Below the pieces are notes generated by a model. The model ran no database searches, had not been told where the DNA came from, and worked only from the letters and a program-made list of their open reading frames with translations. Position numbers and translations under genes: made by a program. Positions 1 to 9,268 of a stretch of DNA of 35,342 nucleotides are shown piece by piece; positions within the stretch are counted from its first letter, which is position 1; every line of letters starts with the position of its first letter. The stretch is taken from contig CAMDEB010000004.1 in the NCBI GenBank assembly GCA_945893085.1, forward strand, positions 1 to 35,342. The letters run 5' to 3'. The stretch comes from Rhodoplanes serenus (GTDB taxonomy: Bacteria > Pseudomonadota > Alphaproteobacteria > Rhizobiales > Xanthobacteraceae).

Positions 1-1
1 C

Positions 2-874
2 GGCCCCGGCCTCGGAATCGACGAAGCATTGCTCGCGGAGGCCCCCGCTCTGCCCTCCTACGCCGTGCAGGATTATCCCGGCTGGGTCGTGGAAGGTTTC
101 GGCGTCAAACCGCGCACCTTTTTCGTGACCGACAGGCTCGCGGCCGAAATGACGTCGTCCCGGCTGGACGGATGCCGCACCGTGGTGACCGGCTCCGCCA
201 AGCACGCCGCCTATGCGCGGCTCGATCCGCAGGCATTGCGCGCTACCGGCCGTGTACGACTCCGTGCGACTGGGCCGCAGGTCGTGTTCTACGGTCAGCC
301 CGCCTGGTTCTTGCACGGCTATGCGCGCGCCATCGCGGGCTTCGCCGGTGCACTGGCCGGCTGTGGCGATGTCGCACTTTACTATCGACCACACCCGAAG
401 GAGTCCGATGCCGAACGGACGCGCATGATGGCGATCCTCTCCGAGAAAGGCCTGTCACCGCAGTTCGATCCGAATGAATCCGTAGAGCAGTCGCTCAGTG
501 CGGCTGACCTGGTCGTGACGTGTTTCTCGTCCTGCGGCGCCGACCAGATCCATCTGCAGAAACGTTCATCCGAGCCGCTTGGCACCGTGCTTTATCTTTT
601 CACCGAATCCGACCTGCGACGACACCATGTCGCACACGCGGGCTCCGATGTCCCGCCGTTCGCGACGATGGATCTCGCGGTGCTGGCCGCTGAATCCGGC
701 ACACTCGCCGCCGATTTGCGCCGTGCACTCGATCCTGCTACGTCACGCGCCTACTGGCAGCGCACGCGGCAGATGCTGCCCGATCCGACATCGGCGCCGG
801 ACGTCATCCTGGCAACCATTCGCGAAGATTTGGCAAAGCGCGCCACTACCAAAAAATTGGGAGACCGAGCATGA
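2..874 (+). CDS. Surface-polysaccharide glycosyltransferase-like protein (5' truncated by window edge)
   Basis: Reading frame is open from base 2 (GPGLGIDEALLAEAPALPSYAVQDYPGW...), so the TTG at 29 is not necessarily the start. 'YYRPHPKES' and 'SAADLVVTCFSSCGADQ' resemble polysialyl/CDP-glycerol-type glycosyltransferase C-domains. Stop at 872-874. Confidence 0.55.
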   Translation, partial: GPGLGIDEALLAEAPALPSYAVQDYPGWVVEGFGVKPRTFFVTDRLAAEMTSSRLDGCRTVVTGSAKHAAYARLDPQALRATGRVRLRATGPQVVFYGQPAWFLHGYARAIAGFAGALAGCGDVALYYRPHPKESDAERTRMMAILSEKGLSPQFDPNESVEQSLSAADLVVTCFSSCGADQIHLQKRSSEPLGTVLYLFTESDLRRHHVAHAGSDVPPFATMDLAVLAAESGTLAADLRRALDPATSRAYWQRTRQMLPDPTSAPDVILATIREDLAKRATTKKLGDRA

Positions 875-1050
875 AAGACATGCTGAAGGGCAATTTCACG
901 CCGAAGTACCAGGTGTCCGTCGACACCGACAAGAAGGAAACCCTCGAGGAGCAATTCGAGCGCACGGCCAAGGCCCGGCTCGGCGGCTCCATTGCCTACG
1001 TCTCGAAGAAACGCGTCGCCTGGACCGACGACGACAAGAAGAAGTCCTGA
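871..1050 (+). CDS. Small 59-aa charged protein, unknown function
   Basis: ATGA overlap with the preceding stop (871-874). ORF MKDMLKGNFTPKYQVSVDTDKKETLEEQFERTAKARLGGSIAYVSKKRVAWTDDDKKKS*. Not in the supplied track, probably because of a length cut-off. Confidence 0.6.
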   Translation: MKDMLKGNFTPKYQVSVDTDKKETLEEQFERTAKARLGGSIAYVSKKRVAWTDDDKKKS

Positions 1051-1085
1051 TCTTCAGAAAGTCCGGCGGTAAGAGAGACAACCAA

Positions 1086-2126
1086 GTGTCCAGCGATGAG
1101 CCGCTTCGGCGCGACGGCGCGTTCGTGCGCGGTCTCATCGCCGATATGAAGGAGATGACTTGGGATCGCATCGGCGAACACGCGATCGCCAATGCCAAGC
1201 GCAACCTCGTATTCAAGGACGACGGCAAGTCCATTGCGGCGCTACGCAATTCCAGCATGGGCGAAGGCGACAGCGCCGTCATCGTTGCCGCCGGTCCAAG
1301 CGTGCGCCGGCAAAATCCCGCGCAGCTTCTGCGCGAACACAACTATCGCGGTCTGGTGATGGCGACCGACAGCGGCATTGCGCATTGCCTGCGCAACGGC
1401 ATCGTGCCGCATCTCGTCGTCAGCCTCGATCCGCATCCGACCCGGATCGTGCGATGGTTCGGCGATCCGAAGCTGCGCGAGCAGGACCTCGAAGGTGACG
1501 ATTACTATCGCCGCCAGGACCTCGATCCGATCTTCGCCGACGAGGTGCGGGCCAACCATGAGATTATCGCGCTGATGCGGCAGCATGCGCCGCAGATGTC
1601 GCTTGCGTTGAGCACATCGACATCGCTTCAGGTCGTCGAGCGCGCGCTGGACGCCGGGATCAGGATCTATTGGTGGAACCCGATGCTGGATGACCCGGAC
1701 GAGCCGGGCAGCCGCACCCGGGCTTTGATGGACATGAACGGGTTCCCGGCGCTGAACGCAGGCGGCAATGTCGGCTCGGCGTCATGGATGATCGCGGACG
1801 CGGTCATGGGCAAGCGGCGGGTGGCGCTCACCGGCATGGACTTCGGCTATTACGACGGCACGCCGCTGACTGCGACCCAGTACTACTGGGAGGCGGTCGA
1901 TCTGGTCGGGGAGGACCGCGTCGCCGAGGTTTTCTCCCGCATCTACAATCCCCACATGGGCGCATGGTTCGTGAGCGATCCGGCCTATCAGTGGTATCGG
2001 GAATGCTTCCTGGAAATGGTCGCCCAGGGTGACTGCCAGACCTATAATTGCACCGAAGGTGGCATCTTGTTTGGGCCAAATGTGATATTCTGTCCGTTGA
2101 AGGATTTTTTGGCTCAGGCCGGATAG
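1086..2126 (+). CDS. MAF_flag10 / DUF115-family protein (motility-associated-factor-like glycosyltransferase)
   Basis: GTG start at 1086 preceded by a purine-rich stretch. 'VIVAAGPSVRRQ...VMATDSGIAHCLRNGIVPHLVVSLDPHP' and 'GGNVGSASWMIADAVMGKRRVALTGMDFGY' are MAF/6-hydroxymethylpterin pyrophosphokinase MptE-like signatures. The longer ORF from 579 overlaps two upstream CDSs. Confidence 0.75.
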   Translation: MSSDEPLRRDGAFVRGLIADMKEMTWDRIGEHAIANAKRNLVFKDDGKSIAALRNSSMGEGDSAVIVAAGPSVRRQNPAQLLREHNYRGLVMATDSGIAHCLRNGIVPHLVVSLDPHPTRIVRWFGDPKLREQDLEGDDYYRRQDLDPIFADEVRANHEIIALMRQHAPQMSLALSTSTSLQVVERALDAGIRIYWWNPMLDDPDEPGSRTRALMDMNGFPALNAGGNVGSASWMIADAVMGKRRVALTGMDFGYYDGTPLTATQYYWEAVDLVGEDRVAEVFSRIYNPHMGAWFVSDPAYQWYRECFLEMVAQGDCQTYNCTEGGILFGPNVIFCPLKDFLAQAG

Positions 2127-2166
2127 TTCCAGGCTCTGCAACCGAAGCCCCGGGAATATAGGAAAT

Positions 2167-3795
2167 ATGGCGAAGGTCTTGTTCATCAATCCCCTGGTCC
2201 GCGAGGAGGATGTGCCACGGCACGTCCCCTACGGAATCGCGCTGCTTGCGGCCATCGCTATCGAAAAAGGCCATCTGGTCCAGGTTTACGACGCCAACGC
2301 TTGGCGAAAGGGCGACGACGTCCTCAAGAGCGTGTTCGAGGCGGACGACTGGGACGTGATCGCGCTCGGCGGCATCACCACCGCCTATGGCTCGATCAAG
2401 CACACCGTCGCCATCGCCCGAAGCGTGTGCCCCAATACAACCATCATGCTGGGTGGGGGCGCGCTGACCTCGATCCCGCGCGAGATCATGGGCTTCCTGC
2501 CCGAGGTCGATGTCGGCGTCATCGGCGAAGCCTTCCTGACGTTCCCGGAACTCCTCGAAATGGTGGACCGGGGCAGCTCCGACTGGAGCAAGATCAAAGG
2601 CACGATCTGCCGCAGCGCCGACGGGCAGATGATCATTTCGCCCGCGCGCGAACTCCTGGAAGACCTCGACAGCCTGCCCTTCCCGGCGTGGGATCTGTTC
2701 CCGCTGGAGGAAGTCTACTTCCCGAACAGCCAGGTGCTGTTCTCGGAAGAAGGCATGCTGGCGTCGCGCCGGCTCGACATCAACGCAAGCTACGGCTGCT
2801 CGCTGATCTGCCGCTACTGCTATCATCTCGGCATCGCCGGCGACATGCGTTACGTCATCGACAAGGACCAGAACACCCAGATCGAGTTCGACGTCCCCGG
2901 CAGCTACAGCCGCACCATCCGCTATCACAGCCCGGAATACGTCGTGCGGCTCGCCAAGCACGCACACGACAAGTACGGCGTGAACTTCATCACGTTCCTC
3001 GACGAGAACCTGATGACGATGGACAAGTTCTCGGGCCGCACGTGGATGAAGGAAATCTGCCGGCTGTGGCACGAGAACGACCTCGCGCCGCGGCCCGATG
3101 ACCGGCCCGGCGCCAAGGAAGGAACCTGGCGGGGCGTTCATTGGTCGGGCACCAGCCACGCCACGCTCTGCACCAAGGAAATTCTCAAGACCATGCGGCA
3201 GGCCGGCTGCTCGCATCTGGTCTACGGCTACGAGAGCTTCGCGCCGCACGTCATGAAGACGATCGGCAAGGGCGCAACGCCGGAAACCAACATCCGCAGC
3301 TTCTTCTGGACCCTCGACGCCGGCATCCGGCCGATCCCCAACCAGATCATCGGCTTCCCCAACGAGGACTTCCTGTCGATCCGGCAAAACATGCAGGCCT
3401 GGGGCAAACTCGGCATCGTGGTCAAGCCGTTCTATGCAACGCCCTATCCCGGTTCCGAGTGGTTCTCGGTCTATCGCGACTCGATCGTCAAACAATACGG
3501 CAGCCTCGAGGACTACATCCTCGACCTTGGCGACGCGACGCGCATCACCGGCGTCATTTCGCACAACTTCAACGCGGTCGAATTGCTGGGCCTGCGCGAG
3601 ATGATGATCAACTTCGACTACAAGCGCATCGACGAATACGAGGCGATCTGGCGCCGTAACCACGGCATTGCCGAGGGCGCGCCGTCGACGCTGTTCAGCA
3701 AGCCCGCCAAGGACAAGCCGCAGGGCTCGCGCGTGGTCATCAGCACGCCCAAGACCAAGCGGACCGACGCCGGCGAGAGCCTGGTTTCGGTCTAG
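2167..3795 (+). CDS. B12-binding-domain radical SAM protein
   Basis: N-terminal Rossmann-like cobalamin-binding-type region (KVLFINPLVRE...ALGGITTAYGSIKHTV...IMLGGGALT). Radical SAM CxxxCxxC in 'YGCSLICRYCYHLG'. Confidence 0.85.
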   Translation: MAKVLFINPLVREEDVPRHVPYGIALLAAIAIEKGHLVQVYDANAWRKGDDVLKSVFEADDWDVIALGGITTAYGSIKHTVAIARSVCPNTTIMLGGGALTSIPREIMGFLPEVDVGVIGEAFLTFPELLEMVDRGSSDWSKIKGTICRSADGQMIISPARELLEDLDSLPFPAWDLFPLEEVYFPNSQVLFSEEGMLASRRLDINASYGCSLICRYCYHLGIAGDMRYVIDKDQNTQIEFDVPGSYSRTIRYHSPEYVVRLAKHAHDKYGVNFITFLDENLMTMDKFSGRTWMKEICRLWHENDLAPRPDDRPGAKEGTWRGVHWSGTSHATLCTKEILKTMRQAGCSHLVYGYESFAPHVMKTIGKGATPETNIRSFFWTLDAGIRPIPNQIIGFPNEDFLSIRQNMQAWGKLGIVVKPFYATPYPGSEWFSVYRDSIVKQYGSLEDYILDLGDATRITGVISHNFNAVELLGLREMMINFDYKRIDEYEAIWRRNHGIAEGAPSTLFSKPAKDKPQGSRVVISTPKTKRTDAGESLVSV

Positions 3796-3810
3796 GCGCT
3801 TTCATCTGCC

Positions 3811-5019
3811 GTGAATCGATTGGTTGGTCTTTGGTGGCTCTACGCGCCTGTTGCGCTGGCGCTTGTACTGCTCTCGCGAATCCTGCGCCCGCTGCTGCTG
3901 ATCCGCTTCGGCAATCTGCGCAATCACACCATCGGCACGCTTTCGCTGCATGCCGAAGGCTATCTCGCCGACCGCGATCTGGGCCTGATGCCCGCCCGCA
4001 CCGTCGATCTGTTCTACCACACCGAACCGAGCGCCAATCGCGTGCTCGACCGGCTCTTGGATCGCCGCCTGCATGTCACGCCGATGGCCCGCTATGCCCA
4101 GGCCATCAATTCCCGAATTCCCGGCGGCCGCGCACACGTGGCTGAACTCGGCAATGCCAAGCGCGACCGCAGCCGCGACCATTATCGTGCCTACACGCAG
4201 ACCCCTCAGCACTACTCGCTCAGCGAAGATGAGAAAGGCGAAGCGCGCCGCTTTCTTCATGACCGGATCGGGCTCTCCGACGACGCCAGGATCGTGTGCT
4301 TCTTCTCGCGCACCAGCAGCTATCTCAAGGTGCTGCATGCGAGCGGCAACGTGCGCCGCGCCGACGAAATCCCGGCCGATAGCATCCGCAACTCCTCGAT
4401 TGCCACCTATCTGCCGGCGGTGGAAGAACTGGCCCGCCGCGGCTACTGGTGCTTCCGCATGGGAGCCGTGGTCGACGAGACGATTGCGCTCCGGCACGAG
4501 CGCATCGTCGATTACGCCAGCTCATTCCGCTCGGAGCTGCTGGATATCTATCTGATGTCGCATTGCTCGCTGGTGCTGTCCGATACAACCGGCTTGTGCG
4601 ACCTCTCCTTCATGTTCCGGCGTCCCACCGCGATCTGCAATCTGTTCAACATGCTGATCCTGCACAGTTGGGGCGGCGTGCTGATGCCGAAGAAATACAT
4701 CGTCGAGCGCGAGAACCGACTGTTCACGCTTCCGGAACTGCTGGCCAACGGCGGCGGTCCGGATGCCCCCAGCGCCTGGCCGGACTACGCCCGGCGGCAC
4801 GGGTTGCGCATCGAGGACAACGGCGCCGAGGAAATCCATGAGCTGGCGCTGGAGGCGCTCGGCCGGAAGGACGGGAGCTGGATCGACACCCCGGAAGACT
4901 TGGAGCGGCAGGCCCGGGTCCAATCCCTCTACAAAGGCCAGCCGCTGCATCTCGGCGGGCCGTTCCGGGCCACGTTATCGGCCTGTTTCCTGCGCCGGCA
5001 CCCGGAATTTTCCGGATAG
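3811..5019 (+). CDS. TIGR04372-like putative glycosyltransferase
   Basis: GTG start; N-terminal hydrophobic segment; 'GLMPARTVDLFYHTEPSAN', 'FFSRTSSYL', 'DIYLMSHCSLVLSDTTGLCDLSFMFRRPTAICN'. Confidence 0.65.
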   Translation: MNRLVGLWWLYAPVALALVLLSRILRPLLLIRFGNLRNHTIGTLSLHAEGYLADRDLGLMPARTVDLFYHTEPSANRVLDRLLDRRLHVTPMARYAQAINSRIPGGRAHVAELGNAKRDRSRDHYRAYTQTPQHYSLSEDEKGEARRFLHDRIGLSDDARIVCFFSRTSSYLKVLHASGNVRRADEIPADSIRNSSIATYLPAVEELARRGYWCFRMGAVVDETIALRHERIVDYASSFRSELLDIYLMSHCSLVLSDTTGLCDLSFMFRRPTAICNLFNMLILHSWGGVLMPKKYIVERENRLFTLPELLANGGGPDAPSAWPDYARRHGLRIEDNGAEEIHELALEALGRKDGSWIDTPEDLERQARVQSLYKGQPLHLGGPFRATLSACFLRRHPEFSG

Positions 5020-5078
5020 CGATTATCCTGTAATTCCTTGTGCTTGAACGAATATCCGGATATGTTCATCCAGTGAAC
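5014..5078. promoter_or_regulatory. Cluster of nested inverted repeats at the head of the sugar operon
   Basis: GGATA-GCGAT-TATCC (5014-5028), perfect palindrome ATATCCGGATAT (5052-5063) flanked by GAAC (5046-5049) and GTTC (5064-5067), and GTTCA-TCCAG-TGAAC (5064-5078). Confidence 0.4.
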
Positions 5079-5124
5079 TTAGGTCCAGCGACCGCTTCCT
5101 GAAGACTTTAACTGGCAGGACTTC

Positions 5125-6120
5125 GTGGCAAAGACACTCATCACCGGCGGGGCCGGGTTTATCGGCAGCTACCTGGTCGATCGGCTCCTGGCCGACGGCC
5201 ACTCGGTCACGGCCGTCGACAACCTCGCCAACGGGTCCGACGCCCACCTGGCTGCCGCCAAGCGCATTCCGGCCTTCAGGCTCCATGTGGCGGACGTCGC
5301 CGACCGCGCCGCCATCGCGCCCGCCTTCGAAGGGATCGACTGGGTGTTTCATCTCGCGGCGCTGGCGGACATCGTGCCGTCGATCCAGCAGCCGATGGCC
5401 TATCACCACGCCAACGTCGACGGCACGATCGCCGTCCTCGAGGCAAGCCGGGCGGCCAAGGCCAAGCGCTTCGTCTACGCCGCGTCGTCGTCCTGCTACG
5501 GCATCCCGGATCAATACCCGACGCCCGAAAGCGCCGAGATGCGGCCGATGTATCCTTACGCGCTCACCAAGCTGATCGGCGAGCAATACGTGATGCACTG
5601 GGCGCAGACCTATCAAATGCCCGCCGTCGCGCTTCGCCTCTTCAACGTCTACGGCCCGCGCTCCCGCACCAACGGAACCTACGGCGCAGTGTTCGGCGTG
5701 TTCCTCGCGCAGAAGCTCGCGGGCTTGCCCTACACCGTGGTCGGCGACGGCACGCAGACGCGCGACTTCACTTATGTCAGCGACGTGGTCGACGCTGTCG
5801 TCTGCGCTGCGGCGAGCAACGTCTCCGGCATCAGCATGAACGTCGGCTCCGGCCAGACCTATAGCGTCAACCGGCTGGTCAAACTGCTCGGCGGCCCGGT
5901 GACGTACATCCCCAAGCGACCCGGCGAACCGGACTGCACCTTTGCCGACACCACGTTGATCAGAACGACGCTCGGCTGGAAACCGCAGGTGAGCTTCGAG
6001 GAGGGCATCGCGCGGATGCTCGCCGGCATCGATCAGTGGAAGACTGCGCCGGTATGGACCCCCGATCGCATCCGCGAAGCGACCGCCGACTGGTTCAAGT
6101 ATCTCGGGACAACCGGCTGA
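5125..6120 (+). CDS. NAD-dependent epimerase/dehydratase (extended SDR)
   Basis: GTG start; 'GGAGFIGSYLVDRLLADGH'; 'YAASSSCYG'; catalytic 'YPYALTK' (YxxxK). Confidence 0.9.
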   Translation: MAKTLITGGAGFIGSYLVDRLLADGHSVTAVDNLANGSDAHLAAAKRIPAFRLHVADVADRAAIAPAFEGIDWVFHLAALADIVPSIQQPMAYHHANVDGTIAVLEASRAAKAKRFVYAASSSCYGIPDQYPTPESAEMRPMYPYALTKLIGEQYVMHWAQTYQMPAVALRLFNVYGPRSRTNGTYGAVFGVFLAQKLAGLPYTVVGDGTQTRDFTYVSDVVDAVVCAAASNVSGISMNVGSGQTYSVNRLVKLLGGPVTYIPKRPGEPDCTFADTTLIRTTLGWKPQVSFEEGIARMLAGIDQWKTAPVWTPDRIREATADWFKYLGTTG

Positions 6121-7670
6121 TGCTCAACGTTCCCTCACCCACAACCCCGCTCGGCAAGCTCAAGTCGCTGGAACCGCTCGCCGCGGCCGTGGCCGAGCGG
6201 CGCGCCGGCGGCGAGACCGTCGTGCTCGCGCACGGCACGTTCGACCTCCTGCACATCGGTCATGTGCGGCATCTGCGCGAGGCCAAGCGGCACGGCAGCG
6301 TGCTGGTCGTAACCATCACCGCCGACGCTTACGTCAACAAGGGACCCGGGCGGCCGGTGTTCTCCGAGCGCATGCGGGCTGAAATGCTCGCTGCGCTGGA
6401 GTTCATCGACTTCGTCGGCATCGTGCATGAGGCGACCGCAATTCCGGCGATCGACGCCGTCCGGCCGGACATCTACGTCAAGGGCCAGGACTATCGCGAC
6501 GCCAAGGACGACATCACCGGCGGAATCGTGCAGGAGCGCCATGCCGTCGAGCGCCACGGCGGCCGGATCGAATTCACCGACGAGGTCATGTATTCGTCGT
6601 CGTCCCTGATCAACCGGCATTTGTCGGTGTTCGATCCGACGCTCGATACCTTTCTGGAAGCGCAGCGCTCCAGGCGCACGCTCGGCGAACTGACCGCCCT
6701 GATCGACAAGATCAAGGACTTCCGCGTGCTGTTCATCGGCGACGCGATCATCGACGACTACAATTACGTCTCGGCGATGGGTAAATCGCCGAAGGAACAC
6801 ATGATCGCGACGCTGTTCGGCGACCGCGAGGTGTTCGCAGGCGGTGTGTTCGCGGCGGCCAAGCACGTGGCCGACTTCTGCCGCGAGGTCGAGGTCATCA
6901 CCACCATCGGCGAGAACTGCGAATACGAAGCGCTGCTGCGCTCCTCGCTGCCCGAGAACGTCAAGCTGCACCTGTTCAAGCGTCCCGGCGTGCCGACCAC
7001 CCGCAAGGCGCGCTACATCGACAAGAGCTATCTGCGCAAGCTGTTCGAAGTCTATTACATGGACGATGCGCCCACCGCCGCCGCGCAGGAGCGCGAGATC
7101 GACCGCATCATCGTCGACCGCGCCGACGAGTTCGATCTCGTGATCGTCACCGATTTCGGCCATGGCCTGCTGACGCCGTCGATGATCGCCACGCTGCAAA
7201 GCCACTCGCGCTTTCTCGCGGTCAACGCGCAGTCCAACAGCGCCAATATGGGCTACAATCTCATCACCCGTTACGGCCGCGCCGACTACATCTGCATCGA
7301 CGCGCCGGAGGCACGCCTCGCCGTATCCGACCGCGCCAGCGATGTGGAGGATGTCGCGAGCAGTATCCTGCCATCCCGCATCGATTGCCCGCGCATCGTC
7401 ATCACCCACGGCAAGAACGGCTGCGTCGGATATGAGAGAGACAGCGGCACGGTCCATGTCCCGGCCTTCACCAAGACCGTGGTCGACACGGTCGGCGCGG
7501 GCGACGCGTTCTTCGCCGTGACCGCGCCGCTCGCCGCGGCTGGCGGACGGATGGATCAGATCACCTTCATCGGCAATGCGGCGGGCGCTATAAAAGTAGG
7601 CATCGTCGGGCACCGCCGATCAGTCGAGAAGGTGCCGCTGATGAAGTTCCTGACCACCTTGTTGAAGTGA
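6120..7670 (+). CDS. Bifunctional cytidylyltransferase-like (N-term) / PfkB carbohydrate kinase (C-term); HldE-like domains in reverse order
   Basis: TGATG overlap with the upstream stop. N-terminus 'VVLAHGTFDLLHIGHVRHLREAK' (HxGH nucleotidyltransferase motif); C-terminus 'FIGDAIIDDYNYV' and 'VDTVGAGDAFFAVT' (PfkB signature). Confidence 0.88.
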   Translation: MLNVPSPTTPLGKLKSLEPLAAAVAERRAGGETVVLAHGTFDLLHIGHVRHLREAKRHGSVLVVTITADAYVNKGPGRPVFSERMRAEMLAALEFIDFVGIVHEATAIPAIDAVRPDIYVKGQDYRDAKDDITGGIVQERHAVERHGGRIEFTDEVMYSSSSLINRHLSVFDPTLDTFLEAQRSRRTLGELTALIDKIKDFRVLFIGDAIIDDYNYVSAMGKSPKEHMIATLFGDREVFAGGVFAAAKHVADFCREVEVITTIGENCEYEALLRSSLPENVKLHLFKRPGVPTTRKARYIDKSYLRKLFEVYYMDDAPTAAAQEREIDRIIVDRADEFDLVIVTDFGHGLLTPSMIATLQSHSRFLAVNAQSNSANMGYNLITRYGRADYICIDAPEARLAVSDRASDVEDVASSILPSRIDCPRIVITHGKNGCVGYERDSGTVHVPAFTKTVVDTVGAGDAFFAVTAPLAAAGGRMDQITFIGNAAGAIKVGIVGHRRSVEKVPLMKFLTTLLK

Positions 7671-7680
7671 GAGCCGCGCC

Positions 7681-8256
7681 GTGAGCCACCTCAAGGCCTA
7701 TCTCGACACGCTCGCGCGCGCCACGGCGCAGACGCAGGCGACCGCCGATGGCCAGAGCCTGCCCGTCGAGGCCGCGGTCGATCAGGCCATCGAGAAGGCC
7801 AAGGCCGCGCACGACGCCGGCAACAAAATCATGATCATCGGCAATGGTGGCTCGGCCGGGATCGCAAGCCACACCGCCATCGACTTCTCCAAGAACGCCA
7901 GCCTCCGCACGCTGGCATTCAACGACAGCTCCGCCCTCACCTGCCTGGGCAACGATTTCGGCTACGAGCATGTATTTGCCAAGCAGATCGAGTTCCACGG
8001 CAGACCGGGCGACGTGCTGATTGCGATCTCGAGCTCTGGCCAGTCGCCGAACATCCTCAATGCGGTCGTCGCGGCCCGCGCCGCGAAAATCTCCGTGCTC
8101 ACCTTTTCCGGCTTCAAGCCCGACAACCCGTTGCGCTCGAGCGGCGACCTGAATTTCTATGTGCCCGCGGCGGAATACGGCTTTGTCGAAATCGCCCATC
8201 AAACGCTGCTGCATGCCATGCTCGATCTGAAAATCGGCTGGCGGCCGGCGGTCTGA
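7681..8256 (+). CDS. SIS-domain phosphosugar isomerase, GmhA-like (sedoheptulose-7-phosphate isomerase type)
   Basis: GTG start; 'IMIIGNGGSAGIASHTAIDFSKN', 'ISSSGQSPNILNAVVAARA', 'EIAHQTLLHAMLD'. Confidence 0.82.
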   Translation: MSHLKAYLDTLARATAQTQATADGQSLPVEAAVDQAIEKAKAAHDAGNKIMIIGNGGSAGIASHTAIDFSKNASLRTLAFNDSSALTCLGNDFGYEHVFAKQIEFHGRPGDVLIAISSSGQSPNILNAVVAARAAKISVLTFSGFKPDNPLRSSGDLNFYVPAAEYGFVEIAHQTLLHAMLDLKIGWRPAV

Positions 8257-8272
8257 ACATTCGAGAGGATCG

Positions 8273-9268
8273 ATGAGCACCACCTGGAACGTCCTGGTCA
8301 CCGGAGGCGCGGGCTATGTCGGCTCCGTGCTGGTCCCGAAGCTTTTGGCGGCGGGCCATCGAGTGACCGTTCTCGATCTCTTTCTCTATGGTGAAGAGCT
8401 TTTCGCCGGACTTCGCGACAATCCCAATCTGATCTCGGTCATGGGCGACCTGCGCGATCCCGTCGCCGTCAAGACGGCGCTCAAAGGCTGCAACGCCGTC
8501 ATCCATCTCGCCTGCATTTCCAACGATCCGTCCTTTGAGCTCAACCCGGAGCTCGGCAAGTCGATCAACTACGATTGTTTCCTGCCGCTGGTGCAAGCGT
8601 CGAAGGACGCGGGCGTGAAGCGCTTTATCTACGCCTCCTCGTCGAGCGTCTACGGCGTCAAGAAAGAGGCGGAGGTCACGGAAGAACTGGTGCTCGAGCC
8701 GCTCACCGACTACTCGAAATTCAAGGCGATGTGCGAAGACGTGCTCGAAAAAGAGCGCGAGCCGGGCTTCACGACACTGACACTGCGCCCCGCGACCGTC
8801 TGCGGCTACGGCCCGCGCCAGCGCCTCGACGTCATCGTCAACATCCTCACCAATCACGCCGTCAATGTCGGACGCATGAAGGTGTTCGGCGGCTCGCAAC
8901 TGCGCCCCAACCTTCACATTGAGGACATGACCGACCTCTATCTGCTGACGCTCCAGTTGCCCGCGGAGAAGATCGACGGCCGCATCTACAATGCCGGCTA
9001 CGAGAACCATCCGCTGATGCAGCTCGCCGAGATCGTCCGCAGCGTCACCGGCAAGGTCGATATCGATGTGGTGCCGACCGACGATCTGCGGTCCTACCAG
9101 GTCTCGTCAAAGCGAATCCTGCGCGAGATCGGCTTTGCCCCGACGCGGACCATCGAGGACGCGGTGCGCGACCTCAAGACCGCGTTCGATGCCAAAAGGC
9201 TTTCCGATCCACTGAACAATCCGATGTATTTCAACATCAAGCGCATGCAGGAGGTCGGATTGCGATGA
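8273..9268 (+). CDS. NAD-dependent epimerase/dehydratase (extended SDR)
   Basis: 'VTGGAGYVGSVLVPKLLAAGH', 'YASSSSVYG', 'YSKFK' (YxxxK), 'RPATVCGYGPRQRLDVIVNILT'. Confidence 0.9.
   Translation: MSTTWNVLVTGGAGYVGSVLVPKLLAAGHRVTVLDLFLYGEELFAGLRDNPNLISVMGDLRDPVAVKTALKGCNAVIHLACISNDPSFELNPELGKSINYDCFLPLVQASKDAGVKRFIYASSSSVYGVKKEAEVTEELVLEPLTDYSKFKAMCEDVLEKEREPGFTTLTLRPATVCGYGPRQRLDVIVNILTNHAVNVGRMKVFGGSQLRPNLHIEDMTDLYLLTLQLPAEKIDGRIYNAGYENHPLMQLAEIVRSVTGKVDIDVVPTDDLRSYQVSSKRILREIGFAPTRTIEDAVRDLKTAFDAKRLSDPLNNPMYFNIKRMQEVGLR

Noticed and set aside
1828-3663. 611-aa minus-strand ORF
   Set aside because: Antisense to the MAF-like and radical SAM genes with clear motifs; its translation is the low-complexity D/V/A/R/H-rich pattern typical of antisense frames in GC-rich DNA.
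6135-7613. 492-aa minus-strand ORF
   Set aside because: Antisense to the nucleotidyltransferase-PfkB fusion; no recognisable motifs.
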